A DNA stretch of 64,000 nucleotides from Epichloe hybrida. Its lineage: Eukaryota > Ascomycota > Sordariomycetes > Hypocreales > Clavicipitaceae. A program made the position numbers and the translations under genes. The notes under the pieces were generated by a model, which worked only from the letters and a program-made list of their open reading frames with translations, had not been told where the DNA came from and searched no databases. Shown piece after piece: positions 23,222 through 34,622 of this stretch. The stretch spans positions 1,240,001-1,304,000 of the forward strand of contig JAFEKR010000009.1 of assembly GCA_019022495.1 (NCBI GenBank), written 5' to 3'. Every line of letters starts with the position of its first letter. Position 1 is the stretch's first letter.

Positions 23222-24876
23222 ACGCGGTGCATGTCATCATGGCAATGATAATGCTGCACTACATGACGCAACAGCCGTCCACCGTGCACTATTATGCTTT
23301 AGTGGTGACCCATTGTATCAACAAAACGTCAAGTGAAATGGGATATTTGCGTTAAATCTAGACAAGCGGTGAGACTTATTGAGCTAACATTTAGACGACA
23401 TTGTCCTCGATCTGGCAAGGATTAAAAAGAAAAAAAAGAAAAAAGAAAAAACTACAATGACGGTTGAATCTGTGAGGAAAAGTAGCAGCAGATTATCAAA
23501 ATGTGCAGGACAGCAAGCGACTGGCGATAACCCCCTCATGGGTTCACGTACGGAGCAAGTGCAGCGCGCAAGAGACGCCGCAACCATTTCTTCCTCTTCT
23601 TTTCTATTCCCCAAAAGAAAATGTGTTCAACGTCGCGGTCAGATCAAAGCAGCGGCGAAGCGTTCCTCTTGCATCTTGTTCGGAAAAATACATGCGCCAG
23701 GCTTGATTCTGTTTCGCACGGTCAAGGCGAAGAAATAAAAATCCTGTTGGCGGGACCGCTTGACTCGCAGGCCTATTCTACATGTAATGTATTGCCATGT
23801 GCTCCGTAGTACGGATTACGTACCTCGTACGGATGCCTCGTATTTATCATTACCAGCGTGCCGTGGTAAATGACGCAAACGGCAGGTCGTCGCGCTCAAT
23901 GGATGGAACCCCCCGTTGTAGAAGTCCTGCATGGGAAGACGGAGGACGCGCTAAGCCATTTACGCCATACATGCGTTACATGCATACATGGTTATGCACT
24001 CCAAGAACACGGTTTCTCGTAGACCCGAATCCTATACAATAGAATAAGTACTCTGCATCGTTGGATTATATGTACATACATTGGTCCAGCGATGGGGCGC
24101 TTCCTCGTCATGCTGAGGGCGTGCGAGGGTGCGGCAGACCTCTTAAGCAATTGAAAGGTCTGACATTGACGGATCTTCTCGTCGGCCGCGTGGTAATGAT
24201 GGCTTACTATTTACAATTAAGGCTATTAGTGGCCGCCCCGCGTGGGGCTTGTAGTCGTGACATCCAATCAAAGAGGGGCTAGACTGCAGATTAGTACATG
24301 AAATGGTTCAAGGGTTTGGAGTGTACATGTACAACGTTTCAGTTTAGCCTGGTTTGCCTGGCTATCATGTCTGAGCTATCACACAGGGCGCGGGAGTGTC
24401 GGGACGAAGGGCTTTTTTTTTTTTTTTGAGCTGGTCTCAAATGGTTCCTTGTCCAGGACGCCGTCGAAGATGAGTGTCTAATACGGGGTAATGACATTTA
24501 GGAGTACGGATTCATGCACTCTCACTCGGAAAAAGACGAGACTCGATTCCGTCGGGCCGCGCTGGGGTCCTGGTCTGGTGGGTGCTATAAATCCGTATTC
24601 TCATCCACTTCGGCAACTACTCGGCAGAGACCGACCAGAAGTTAGAGCATCATCATGCATGTCAGCATCTGCATCAGACTCGGACTCACTGATCAGGCTC
24701 AGTTGCCCCGCCCCAGAGTGCAGTGTTTTCTTTAATACAGACAGGCCGACGGGTAGGCAGCCTTTTTTTTTTTTATCGTCCTTTCAAGGGATGGCGGATT
24801 GATACAAAACTCCAGCCTCGGTTTCGCTTCAGGTTAAACTTGTCCCAGTGACTGCCAAGGAAGGCTAAGGCTCATT

Positions 24877-24901
24877 CATTACGGAGAATTAGTCCGTAAT
24901 G
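24877..24901. repeat. Short perfect inverted repeat
   Basis: Nine-base arms CATTACGGA and TCCGTAATG around a 7-base spacer. It may be a stem-loop, a protein site or a remnant of a miniature inverted-repeat element; function unknown. Confidence 0.5.
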
Positions 24902-25590
24902 GGCTCACATTTTGGCTCGTGTTTCATTGACCCCGTGTTTGCATGCTGTTGCCCAGACGATGCGCTGTTGAGACTGCCACGTCCATGCCACTATGAAATG
25001 AAATTGGGGTTGGATTTCGATCATCCTCTGGACGGACCACGCATTGGGGTATAAACACGACAAAAATGATTGAGGAGCCGTTCGCTGTTGGCCGTTCTCG
25101 CATTGTCGATGCCGGTCGGCCAGCATGGCTTGTTGCCAGTGGCCATGTCGTTGGGGATGCGGGAGAGACTGTCTAATAACAGGGGTAGCGAGGGGACAGG
25201 CTGTCTTATTAAGGCTCGTTTGATATTATCCCTCGTCATGTACTCATGTCCGCCGACAAATAAGCAAGGGACATACATATCTGCAGTTCACGACGGCTAA
25301 TTTGATGGCGCGTACGTTTCGGCCAGGGCATCCCGGATCGATATTGTGGCAACAAACACCGTAGGAAGAAGCACAATGTGTCATGGTTTTGTTTTTCTTG
25401 ATGCTCGCTATTAGCTGGCTGGGCCCCGCGGCCTGCAAAAGGCAAAAGGCAAAAGGCAAAACGCCGTATCGTGTCAGTGTTGCTGGTGCTGCGGTCCGAG
25501 ATGGCAGATTGTGAGTTGGTGTGGGTGTGGCCAGCTTTTGCTTGCGTGTTGTGGAAAAGGGAGGCAACAAGGGAAGTGGCGACACGACGC

Positions 25591-25702
25591 GTACATGGGT
25601 ACATGGGTACATGGGTACATGGGTACATGGGTACATGGGTACATGGGTACATGGGTACATGGGTACATGGGTACATGGGTACATGGGTACATGGGTACAT
25701 GG
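25591..25702. repeat. Octamer tandem array, GTACATGG x14
   Basis: Fourteen perfect copies of an 8-bp unit (112 bp) with sharp edges: GACGC before, GCACGC after. The unit has no stop codon in any of the six frames and 8 is not a multiple of 3, so the array makes long artificial frames on both strands (Tyr-Met-Gly-Thr-Trp-Val-His-Gly on one, Cys-Thr-His-Val-Pro-Met-Tyr-Pro on the other). It contains GTAC and CATG palindromes. Confidence 0.97.
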
Positions 25703-26098
25703 GCACGCGCTTGGCAACTTGTCGGCCACGCACCAGTGCGGCACCACACTCCAACGGCGGTTATCCCTTGCAGGTTTGCGTGTGGCAAGCCTCGTTCGTG
25801 TGCGGTTGCCACAGTTAGCTTGAATGTATGCACTTGTTGTTATGCAGCTTCGAGGAGGAGGGAGACTGTGGATGCGGCTGTGGATCAAAGGATTCTTTTT
25901 TTGGTCGACGGAGCCACACCAAGCTTGGCCCATTGCATACATAGTGCCAGGGGCCAAGCTACCTGGCCCCACTCTGTCACCGAAGCTGCTCTACATGTAT
26001 GTACGTATGTACGTATGCATGTACATGTAGTAGAGGCACCTGGAAGTTGAGAGCTCTTCTCACTTCTCATTCCCATCGAGTCCCCCATCGAGTCCCGT

Positions 26099-26105
26099 CG
26101 TATAA
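26099..26105 (+). promoter_or_regulatory. Possible TATA box of the CFEM gene
   Basis: A GTATAAGG sequence about 165 bp before the CFEM start codon, followed by C/T-rich leader sequence typical of highly expressed fungal genes. Position is compatible, function inferred. Confidence 0.35.
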
Positions 26106-26268
26106 GGTCCCCCCGACCTGCCCTCTACCGCGTCAGCTCGCTTGTGTTTTTTCCCCCCCGTCCTCCTCTCCATTCCCTCCAAGCTTCAGCAGTCACTCAG
26201 CATAACGTCCCTTGTACATACTCGACTCTTCCACGTCTCCGCACAACTCGACATCACCTCGATTCAAG

Positions 26269-26932
26269 ATGAAGGCCTCTTTCGTTACCCTCGCTGTTGC
26301 CGGCCTCGCTGCCGCTTATAAGCTCGAAGGCGTTTCTGACTGCGTCGTAAGTTGAGCTCACCCAGTCAGCCCTTGTGCAGAACGTTTGAGCTGGTGTTTA
26401 TTACTATTGTTTCGAAGCACTAACTAACACGACTGCTCCTCAGAGTTCCTGCATCGGAAATTCCTTGGCCACGGCTGGCTGTACCGGCAGCGCCCAGGAG
26501 ATCGCCGTCTGTGGCTGCAAGCCCGAGACGCAGGCCAAGCTGGCCGCCCCCGTCACCAAGTGTGTCACTGAGAACAAGTGCGAGGCGGCCGACCTGGCTA
26601 AGGCCCAGAGCATTTCTGCCGCCCAGTGCAAGGCGATTGGTGGCTCTGTCTCTGGCTCTGGAAACACCACGGGCGCTGCCACCACCACCACCACCGGCAC
26701 CGGCACCACCACCGCTCCCACCGGCGTTTTCCCTACCAACAGCTCTAATCACACAACCGGGTCTTCCTCTGACGTTGCTACTGGCACTACTGGCACCAAC
26801 ACCTCTACCCCTAATCCTACTGGCTCCCAGACTCACACCAGTGGCCAGCCTACGTCTACCAACGGCGCCGCCGTTGTTGGCCCTGCTGCCGGTGCCTTGT
26901 TTGCTCTTTTCGCTGCCGTCGCTGCTCTGTAA
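26269..26932 (+). CDS. CFEM-domain GPI-anchored protein, 188 aa
   Basis: Exons 26269-26346 and 26444-26932, phase 0, GTAAGT donor, TAACTAAC branch and CAG acceptor. The signal peptide is MKASFVTLAVAGLAAAY. The CFEM domain (about residues 20-90) has all eight cysteines: DC, SSC, AGC, CGC, KC, KC and QC. A long Thr/Ser/Gly-rich, probably O-glycosylated stalk with N-glycosylation sites follows. The C-terminal hydrophobic tail after AAVVGPAAGALFALFAAVAAL is a GPI-attachment signal. CFEM proteins sit at the wall or membrane and act in adhesion, haem uptake or host interaction. The Asp that binds haem in characterised members, three residues before the C-x-C pair, is Ile here with Glu one earlier. 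Confidence 0.92.
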
Positions 26933-27215
26933 GCAAGTCTCGTTTGACTGGGAGTAGCGCTGCTTGATGCCCTTTTCTGTAACAAAAACCAGCAAGGAAG
27001 AAGCGAGAAGAGAGGGTCGTGTATCAATTGATAGAATGAAGAGCCCGGAATACGTGAACTAGCAGCATGAATTGGTTCTTCATATTCCGGATGTAGATAA
27101 TTTGCTTCCGCACCTATTAATCTAGAAAACAGAACGTTTACCTTTCGAATCTGCTCACTCGCTTCGTCTGCACCCTTGTCGTGATCATGATTTTCCCTCC
27201 CCGTGTCGCCAGTCG

Positions 27216-28298
27216 TCATATTCCCCCGGCGGAAACGTCCCTCTGTGCCTGCGGTGCCTGCGGTAAGTCGATGTCGACGATCCAAGGGAGCTGTGAAGGG
27301 CGGTATGTGATATCCATGATGGACGCATTGAGAAATAATGTATGTTTGCCGGGCTCTACCAAGGTTCGCTCGTCGGTCAGATCCAACTTCACTCCTCGTT
27401 GCCGACTTAGCCCCGACAGCATCTTCCTGGCCTCGGGCGACGGCACCAAAGTATCTGCCCGCGTCATTGGCTTCAGCTCGCCAATTGCGTGCACAACCCT
27501 CGACTTGGACCCGTCCACGACATCTTCTCTCCTAGGCAGAGATGCCGTGTTGGCCAGAGCCGGTCCGTCGGCGGCCCAGGCGCAATGATACGCCCCCCAT
27601 GCTTCATGAATATGCCCGAAGCAATGGATCTGGGGCTTCGCGCGAGCGACAGCACCAAAGAGATGCTTGCACCCTGCATGCTCAGGCCGTCGCCCAGCCG
27701 CCACGTAATACTGTCCAACACCGACCTCGTCCAAGATGCCGTAGGGCGGCCCATGGGTCATGGCGACGTCCACGCCCCGGGGAATAGCAAACTCATGGTC
27801 CCCGGGGTACTGGAACCCCCACGACCCGTAGGAGGGTGTGTAGGGACTGGCATACACCTTGAGCGCCGCGCCGTTCTGCAGCGTGAAGTCGTGCGTGCCC
27901 TCTGTTAGATACCGCACGCCGTCGTGCTCGGCGTCCTCGATCAGCCTGCCCAGGCCCTCAACCTCGTCGTCTGCCTCGGAATCGTCCTCGCTGCCCAAGT
28001 CGAGTGCCGGGTCGAGCAGTGAGTCGTGGTTCCCGGCAATGACCAGCTTCGACGGCGCCTCGAGGCCTCGGAGCATGGAGAATGTGGTTTTGAACTCGGA
28101 CAGGGTGCTGCGCCTGGTGAGGTCGCCGCAGTGGAGGACGACATCCGCTGCTGGTAGGGGATGGCGGTAGCCGGTGATGACGGTGCGTAAATCTGCTGTG
28201 GCGAAGTCGTCGTCGAGGTCGTCGTCGGTGGGGACGGGGACGGGGCTGGCCCCGTGGGTGTCTGATATGATGAGGATGCGTGTTTTGATCTTGGACAT
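27216..28298 (-). CDS. Calcineurin-like metallophosphoesterase, 360 aa
   Basis: Single exon. Metal-binding motifs come in the standard order: SDTHG (about residues 12-16), HCGDL (56-60), AGNHD (88-92), THGPP and CFGHIHE. This matches the MPPED/239AB-like branch of fungal calcineurin-like phosphoesterases; some database relatives carry a misleading rhamnogalacturonate-lyase name. Substrate unknown. A tract of acidic residues follows the first motif. I start at the ATG at 28298 (MSKIKTRILIISDTHG) because the frame upstream of it lacks family resemblance and lies in the presumed promoter. No signal peptide, so probably cytosolic. Confidence 0.9.
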   Translation of the reverse strand: MSKIKTRILIISDTHGASPVPVPTDDDLDDDFATADLRTVITGYRHPLPAADVVLHCGDLTRRSTLSEFKTTFSMLRGLEAPSKLVIAGNHDSLLDPALDLGSEDDSEADDEVEGLGRLIEDAEHDGVRYLTEGTHDFTLQNGAALKVYASPYTPSYGSWGFQYPGDHEFAIPRGVDVAMTHGPPYGILDEVGVGQYYVAAGRRPEHAGCKHLFGAVARAKPQIHCFGHIHEAWGAYHCAWAADGPALANTASLPRREDVVDGSKSRVVHAIGELKPMTRADTLVPSPEARKMLSGLSRQRGVKLDLTDERTLVEPGKHTLFLNASIMDITYRPSQLPWIVDIDLPQAPQAQRDVSAGGI

Positions 28299-28730
28299 GT
28301 TGGACACGTGAAGGCGCAAGGAGAACGCTGGCAAAGCGTGAAGCTCAAGCTTGGCAACTAACGGTGCACTCGGCCCAGGGATGGAGAAACAAACGAAAAT
28401 GTGAGATAAAAAAAGCACTTGACGAGGGGCATTCATGTTCCAGTTGCAACAAGTAACAAGCAGGATTGGATGAGCTCCTCGATGGCTTGAAATGGGTCTT
28501 CGGGTCGCCACCACATTTTAATAGTTGCACGCCGCAACGAAAATACAAAATGTAAAGTTTTATGAACTTTTATCGCAGCCACATTCCCTCCACACTTCCA
28601 CCTCCACCCACCCCCCCTCTGCGCCAACACAACTCACCACCCTTTCGAGGTCAAACCACGAATATATCAAGAGCCACAAGAACCAGGAGATACCACAACA
28701 CCACAGCACCATACCCCAAAGCTGTATCCA
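28299..28730. promoter_or_regulatory. Divergent promoter, phosphoesterase / MED31
   Basis: 432 bp between two opposite start codons. The MED31 side has an A/C-rich leader with CACCACA-like sequence. Individual elements cannot be assigned. Confidence 0.5.
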
Positions 28731-29203
28731 ATGGCGACAGATACTCCGCAGGACACAGCAATGGAGTCATCTCCGCCCGTGCCACTGGCCAACGGCGAGC
28801 CCATGTACGGAGGCTACTCGCGCTTCGAGATCGAGCTCGAGGTAAGCAATTACGAACCCATTTCCTCGCGCACATCATTTTAGGAAGAGAGAGAGAGAGA
28901 GAGAAAAAGGGGAAAATCTAACCGGAATCCTAGTTTGTCCAATCGCTCGCCAACCCATACTACCTCAACCACCTCGCGTCGCAAAAGCTCCTCTCCCAAC
29001 CCTCCTTCATCGCCTACCTCGCCTACCTGCAGTACTGGACGAAGCCGCCGTACCTCAAGTACCTGACGTATCCTGGGCCGACCCTCAAGCACCTCGAGCT
29101 GCTGCAGCAGGAGCGCTTCCGACAGGACATTATGAGCCCGGACCTGGTGCAGAGGCTGGTGGAGGATGAGATGAAGGCCGCGGTGGAGTGGCACAAGGAG
29201 TGA
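28731..29203 (+). CDS. MED31: Mediator complex subunit 31 (Soh1)
   Basis: Exons 28731-28841 and 28934-29203, 126 aa, phase 0, GTAAGC donor and CTAG acceptor. The conserved core RFEIELEFVQSLANPYYLNH runs through the splice junction and continues as FIAYLAYLQYWTKPPYLKYL and YPGPTLKHLELLQQ. This is the helical bundle that binds Med7 in the middle module of Mediator, the RNA polymerase II coactivator. The first 28 residues are a poorly conserved tail. An (AG)n tract near the end of the intron (28884-28905) is unusual but does not affect the coding. Confidence 0.96.
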
Positions 29204-29493
29204 TAGCCAACGCTGAGTACTCGGTGGGATCGAGTCGAGCAGGGACAACGACCGCCACGAGCTCAAGGTTACCGACAGGGAAAAGGAGAAAAAATCACAT
29301 CACGATCCGAGGGGGGAAAAAAGAAAGAAAGAAAAAGAAAAAAGCCCACAAGCAAGCCTGAGTCCTCGTGCTCGTTGGATTGACTAGATGGTATGACCAT
29401 CGCTAGATGTCGACTCTGAAATGCCCTATAACGCCCTCCCGTTTGAATCGAATCCCATCCTATCCCGACCACATCGTCCACAATACCTCTGCC
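29204..29493. terminator. 3' region between convergent MED31 and RPC11
   Basis: 290 bp shared by the 3' ends of two convergent genes. It has A/G-rich tracts (29275-29345). No gene. Confidence 0.5.
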
Positions 29494-29893
29494 CTAATTC
29501 TCTCTCCACCGATTCCCACAAGCCATGCACTTGAAGAAGCTCGTCATGGGCTCATCCGCACTCCGAATCTGCACCTGATAGAAGGCTGCTTCGTTGCCGT
29601 CGCACCCATCTGCGGGACACTGAACGCGGCTCTTTTGCGCATTGTCCCACGCGCCGGGACCACCGAAGACGTCTTCCTTTTCTTTGCGCTCAAAGACGCG
29701 TCGCGAGAAGACGGGCTCGGTAATGGTGTGTTCGAAGGGACAGGTGCGGCACTCGAGACGGTTGGTGCGCTGGTTCGTGAGAGAGACGGTGAGGATGTTG
29801 GCGCATTGGGGGCAGACTTTGTAGGCAGAGCATGTCAAGTTCTGGGCATTGTTCGAAGGGGGATGCGAATGGAGATGACCTACAAAGGAGCAT
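29494..29893 (-). CDS. RPC11: RNA polymerase III subunit Rpc11 (C11/RPC10)
   Basis: Exons 29893-29884 (10 nt) and 29816-29494, 110 aa, the same length as the yeast protein as I recall it. The small first exon codes MLL plus the first base of Phe; splicing across a 67-base intron restores the invariant start MLLFCPQCANIL. The N-terminal zinc ribbon has C-x2-C and C-x2-C (FCPQC, ECRTC). The C-terminal TFIIS-like ribbon has C-x4-C and C-x2-C (VQCPADGC, FKCMAC), with the QIRSADEPMT loop that carries the acidic cleavage residues. Rpc11 provides RNA cleavage and helps termination and reinitiation by Pol III. Confidence 0.95.
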
Positions 29894-30067
29894 GGTGATG
29901 TGTGGGAAGGATGCCCCGATGTCTGGGGCGCAGCGGGAAAGTAGACTCGAGATATTTATTAATCAATGCTACCTACCGTACGTATCGCTCGAGTCGGATC
30001 AAGGTGCGCGACCAGACCAGATTTGTTGATTCATTGCCGTGCCGTAAAGGTAGGTTCATCAAGAAAG

Positions 30068-30301
30068 TGTTGGACCGAGCAGCTAGGATCAGAAAATGAA
30101 GGTGTGGATTGAGTTGCCCGACCCTGTAAGAGGGCGCGGACTACGGTTTAAATAACTAAGTACCTGTACCATGGGGTGTGTAATCTGCCTATATAAACTA
30201 TACTATGTATCTACTAAAGATCCAGAAAAGTAACTAGTTAGGTAAGTCCTAGTGTCTAAGTTACCTACATGCGGTTAAATGCTTGCGGTGGGATTCTAAC
30301 A
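30068..30301 (-). repeat. Element 1, 3' LTR
   Basis: 234 bp. The outer part (about 30068-30180, next to host DNA) keeps the less mutated sequence; the inner part carries transitions relative to the other LTR. Confidence 0.93.
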
Positions 30302-30319
30302 CATCCCCCTAGGAGGCCT

Positions 30320-33300
30320 GTAATTAAGGTATCCTATAATAATTTAATTAAATTAATCTCTATAATAATCTAATTATTATTAATTATAGTAGGGTCTTCT
30401 AGTAATTCCTACTCTTTTAGGTTAGTACTAAGTATTTAATCTAGTAACTATATAAGCCTTAGTGCCTATCTAAAATCCGTAAATACTTTTCCTATTAGTA
30501 GCTTTATAAGGCTATTAGTAATTATCTCTTTTATTATCTTCTAGGTAATATTAAAGGTTCCCTTTATAACCTCTTAATAAAGCTAGTAATAATAGATATT
30601 AATATAGTGTAGTTATGTTATAAGCTTAATAAATTCTTCCTTAAGAAGATAAATTATTTACATATTATTATATTTAATCTTAAGGGTATTATCTCTAAGA
30701 TATAATCTAACTTCCTAATATAATTATTTAAAGGTAATTAGCTCTTTACTATAATATAATAGCGCTAGGAGCTTTGCTTCTATAGAAGAGGTTATTATAG
30801 TCTCTTATTTTCTTACTTTAAAGAGCATAGGACCTCTAAAGAGCTTTATAATATAGCCTTATAAGCTTCTTCTTATAACTAAATTATTAGTAAAGAAAGT
30901 ATTACTATATGCTTTAAGTTTAGGGTTATTACTATTAAATTTAATTAAGAGATCTCCCTATATATAACTATACTCTAGAGCCTTTTCTATAGCTTCTATA
31001 TACTAAGGTCCTAGGCGTTAAAGGTGCTATAATAGTTATAATACTATAAAGGCAATGTCTAGCTGTGTAATAATTATAGGATATAATAAAGTACTAACTA
31101 GGGATTAATATCTCTTTAAATCCTTTAGATTAATATTACCTTTAAAGGGATTAAGTAAAATAGTAGTTATTAGTGCTATTAGCTTCCGTTCTAGGACCTT
31201 AATATTAAATTTAATTATAGCTTTATTCTAATAGGACTTCTAATTAAGCTATAATTATTAATTTTCGTAATCTCTAATGATTTTAACCCCTAAGAACTAT
31301 TATAATTTACTAAGGTCCTTAATATTATACCTCTTAAAGAGTCTCTCTTTAAATTTATTATAAAGAGCTAACTTTCCCTTTATAAATAAGGCTATAAGGT
31401 TATTAATATAGAAGAAGATAATTAATCTATCCTTAATAAATATATAAATATCTTTAAAGATCTATATAAATCCTTTACTTACTAACTATTTAATTAATTC
31501 CTTTATCTAAAGAAGGGGAGCTTTACATAGCCTATAGATAGCGCTTAAGAGCTTTAAGTAAGCTTATTTATCCCTATAACCTAGTAGTATCTTATAATAT
31601 ACCTCTTTATCTAGCTTTAAGTTTAGGAAAGCTATAATAAAATTATACTAATAAGCTTTAAGGTTAAAATAGTATAGAATTACTATAAGGAGCCTAAATA
31701 TAATACTTACTAATATAGTAGCTCTTATAGAAAGGTTCCCTTTTGCTTACTAATTCCTAAGTATATATAATTAAGCCTTATGCCTTATAAGGTAGCCTAA
31801 TTAATCTAATTTATAAGCAAATACCTAAGTAAGTCCTAAGATCTTATTAATCTAAGTGAAGAGATAAAGTGACTAGCTAGATAACTAATATAAGCTCTTT
31901 ATAATAGCTTTGGACCTGTCTTCCTAAGCCTATCCTATATTATTACAAAAGCTTTATAACTAAAAGCTTAAAGATAATTTAATAAAGCTTCTAGCTTCTC
32001 TAGTAAATAATTCTATTAAAGCTTATTCTCTTATAGCTATTTATTTAAAGCTTAATATAGTAAAAGCTAATCTAGAGACTTTCTAGGCATGTAATTAAGG
32101 ATATAAATAGCTACTTCTATAGCTATAGGCTAAAGATTCTCTAGAAAGCTTGCTTAGGTTATTAGAGTTATTATAACTCTTATTATCACCCCCCTAGACC
32201 GCTTAGCATGCCTATTTTAATACAGATAAGCTAGGCTAGACTTTCTAATAATAATACCTTTATTAGTAACCTCTACCTCTTGCTTCTTAGTCTAGAAGGT
32301 AGTTTCCTTATTAGTAATAATAATTATAATATAAATTCTAAAGGTCCTTATATAGCATGCTTCTAATTAATTAAAGCAAGACGTAATTTTAGTCTTTATT
32401 AGAATTATAAAGATATAGTAGAGGCCTGTTGCTTTATAAGTAAAGAGAGTAATGTAATAATCCTTATTATAGCCTTATAATTAAGCAAAGAGGTTATAGG
32501 TTATAACCTAAAGAGGTCCTAAGGGTAAGGAATCTATCTATAGAACTCGTAATATCTGCCTCTACGCCTTAGCTATGTAGTAAATCTTGTATTTACCCTT
32601 ACTACGCTCTTTTATTAGTATATTAACCTTTTAAAGCACTTAATCTATTATATCTTTACCTAAATAAGCTATTCTTACGTGCTAAAGGTCTGCTTTTGTG
32701 GCTATTAGGGGTTTTAGGTTATAAGAGTCCCTTCTAATAGTAAAAGCCTTATTAGGGCTATCCCCTTTAATATATAGTTAAGTACTAAGGGTTATAGTTA
32801 AAAAGATCTTATAATTACCTCTTACTAGGTCTATAATAATCCCTATGAGATTATCCTACCTTATGCCTTTTATTATAAGTAACTAAAGTAATATAAGGTT
32901 TATAAAGAAAGTTAGTTAATACTACGCGTTTAATAACGTAAGGGTCTGACTATTTGTTAATTTAATCCAGGCTATGCTAACGCTATAAGCCTTAGTGACT
33001 TCGTACCTAGCTTGGATACTTAGTTGATTGCTGTAATCTAGGTTAATAAACTAGCGTTTATTATTAAAGATATGTACTAAAGTACTGCTATTAAGTATTA
33101 CTTACGAGCGCCCTTAGGTATAAAAAGCCTCTAAAGACAGCTCTATAGTAATAAAGGTAGTATTACCCTCTAGCTTGCTTTCCTTTGCTTCCTTAGCTTC
33201 CTTTATGTTATGCTCCTTAAGCCACGTGTTATAGGACTTTTTAACATTATTAGATTGTTAATTTATTACTTCTTTTGCCTTTTTTAATTAATCTTCCTTA

Positions 33301-34394
33301 ATAGTCTAATTCTTAGGCAAGTAAAGCGTTTAATAGTTTTTCTAAGAGTCCTTTAACTTCTTAGCCTTATGCTTATTATAATAAATATAAAGTAGCTTCT
33401 TATCTCCCTTATTAAGATCTTCTTTAGTCTAACTATTAAGAGTTAGCTTTACTCTAAAAGATTCTCTAGATTTACTTTGAGATCTTCCCTAGGCTTTAAT
33501 TAGATGCCTAATCCTTATAATTATAGAGTAAAAATTAAGGGTTTTACCCTTAATCTTAGCGGTAAAGATTAGTGAATTAATTTAAGCTAAAATTAAAGGG
33601 AATCAGGTGCTAATAGTATTATTAATTATCTTAATTAGAGAGTTACCTTTTGTGATTAAGTAATTTACTTAAAAATATTGCTTATAGCTAATTAACACGT
33701 TAGCAAGCTATTTATTAATATTAACCTTTACTAGGCTACGCTTAATAACTTTATTAAAGTTAACCTTAGTGTAATGCCTAATTATTCTATTTAAGGGTAT
33801 TATATTCCTTATAAGCTCTCTAAGCTTCTTATAAAGTAAGATATACTATAGGATTATTTGCTTATACTTATTTCTAAGCGTTATAATAAACTAATTATAG
33901 TATTCTCTTATAGTCTTTAATAGACTCTAATACTAACTATTAAACACTTAATATTATCTATTAAGAACTATACACTAAGCGCTATCTTTAGTATTATCTA
34001 GTTATTAAGGGTATTTAAAGTATCTCTCTTTAGTTAAGTTAATAATAGGAGTAACGCTTATAGGAGGAGAGCTTTCTTAAGGTTGCTGCTAATTGCTTGT
34101 AACTCTAGATATTAACGTTCTTAAGCGTATTTAAGGCCCTTTAGTCTAGTTTTCTAGTAAAGCGGTTAAAGCTATAATTACTACTCTTCTTATTACTAAA
34201 GTCCCTTTTCCTATTAGGATTAGTGGCTTAGGTAGGTAGTTAAGAGTTATTATTAAATTAGGATTAATAAAGACCTAAATCCTATCTTTAATAGCTCTTA
34301 CCTTTATTATCTTAAACCACAGGTCCTAATAATAGGGTTCCTATAGCTTAACTACTAGCTTATAGCCTTAAGCAGTGTTAGTTTCCTTAGACAT
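30320..34394 (-). pseudogene. Element 1 gag-pol remnant
   Basis: A candidate Gag start codon is at 34394-34392 (MSKETN). The Gag-like part aligns by eye with element 2 at 49090-49260 (DLWFKIIKVRAIKDR in frame with stops). The reverse-transcriptase active site is readable at 31399-31410 within FFYINN: the Tyr-x-Asp-Asp box has become Tyr-Ile-Asn-Asn. Numerous TAA/TAG stops make it non-functional. Confidence 0.8.
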
Positions 34395-34622
34395 CTTAAT
34401 AATATCCTATGTTATTATTATTATAATTTATTAAACTTTAACCTATGTAAATCTTCCTTGCTACTAGGGGTTGCCTAATTATAATGTTAATAATTATAAT
34501 TAAACCCTATCCTCTTACTAGGATATACTAAATTTAATGATTAATTAATTAGAATTAACTTAATAAAGGTATTAATTAGAAAGAAGGGTCTTTATATTAT
34601 AAACACTAAGCAATTACTACTA

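Larger units (their letters stand above)
23222..26268. other. 3-kb gene-free region upstream of the CFEM gene
   Basis: I see no convincing coding frame on either strand. Contents are poly-A/AG tracts (23425-23452), several CGTAC motifs near 23810-23835, T-runs (24413-24427, 24763-24774), a 9-bp inverted repeat at 24877-24901, the octamer array at 25591-25702, ATGTACGTATGT-type simple sequence at 25995-26030, and a possible TATA at 26099-26105. The 3' half is probably an extended promoter for the CFEM gene. Confidence 0.55.

Noticed and set aside
25236..26050. Overlapping long open frames on both strands around 25.5 kb
   Set aside because: They are produced by the stop-free octamer array in six frames; the sequence on either side has no protein character.
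28562..28921. 119-codon plus-strand frame before and across MED31 exon 1
   Set aside because: Wrong frame relative to the conserved Med31 core and reads into its intron.
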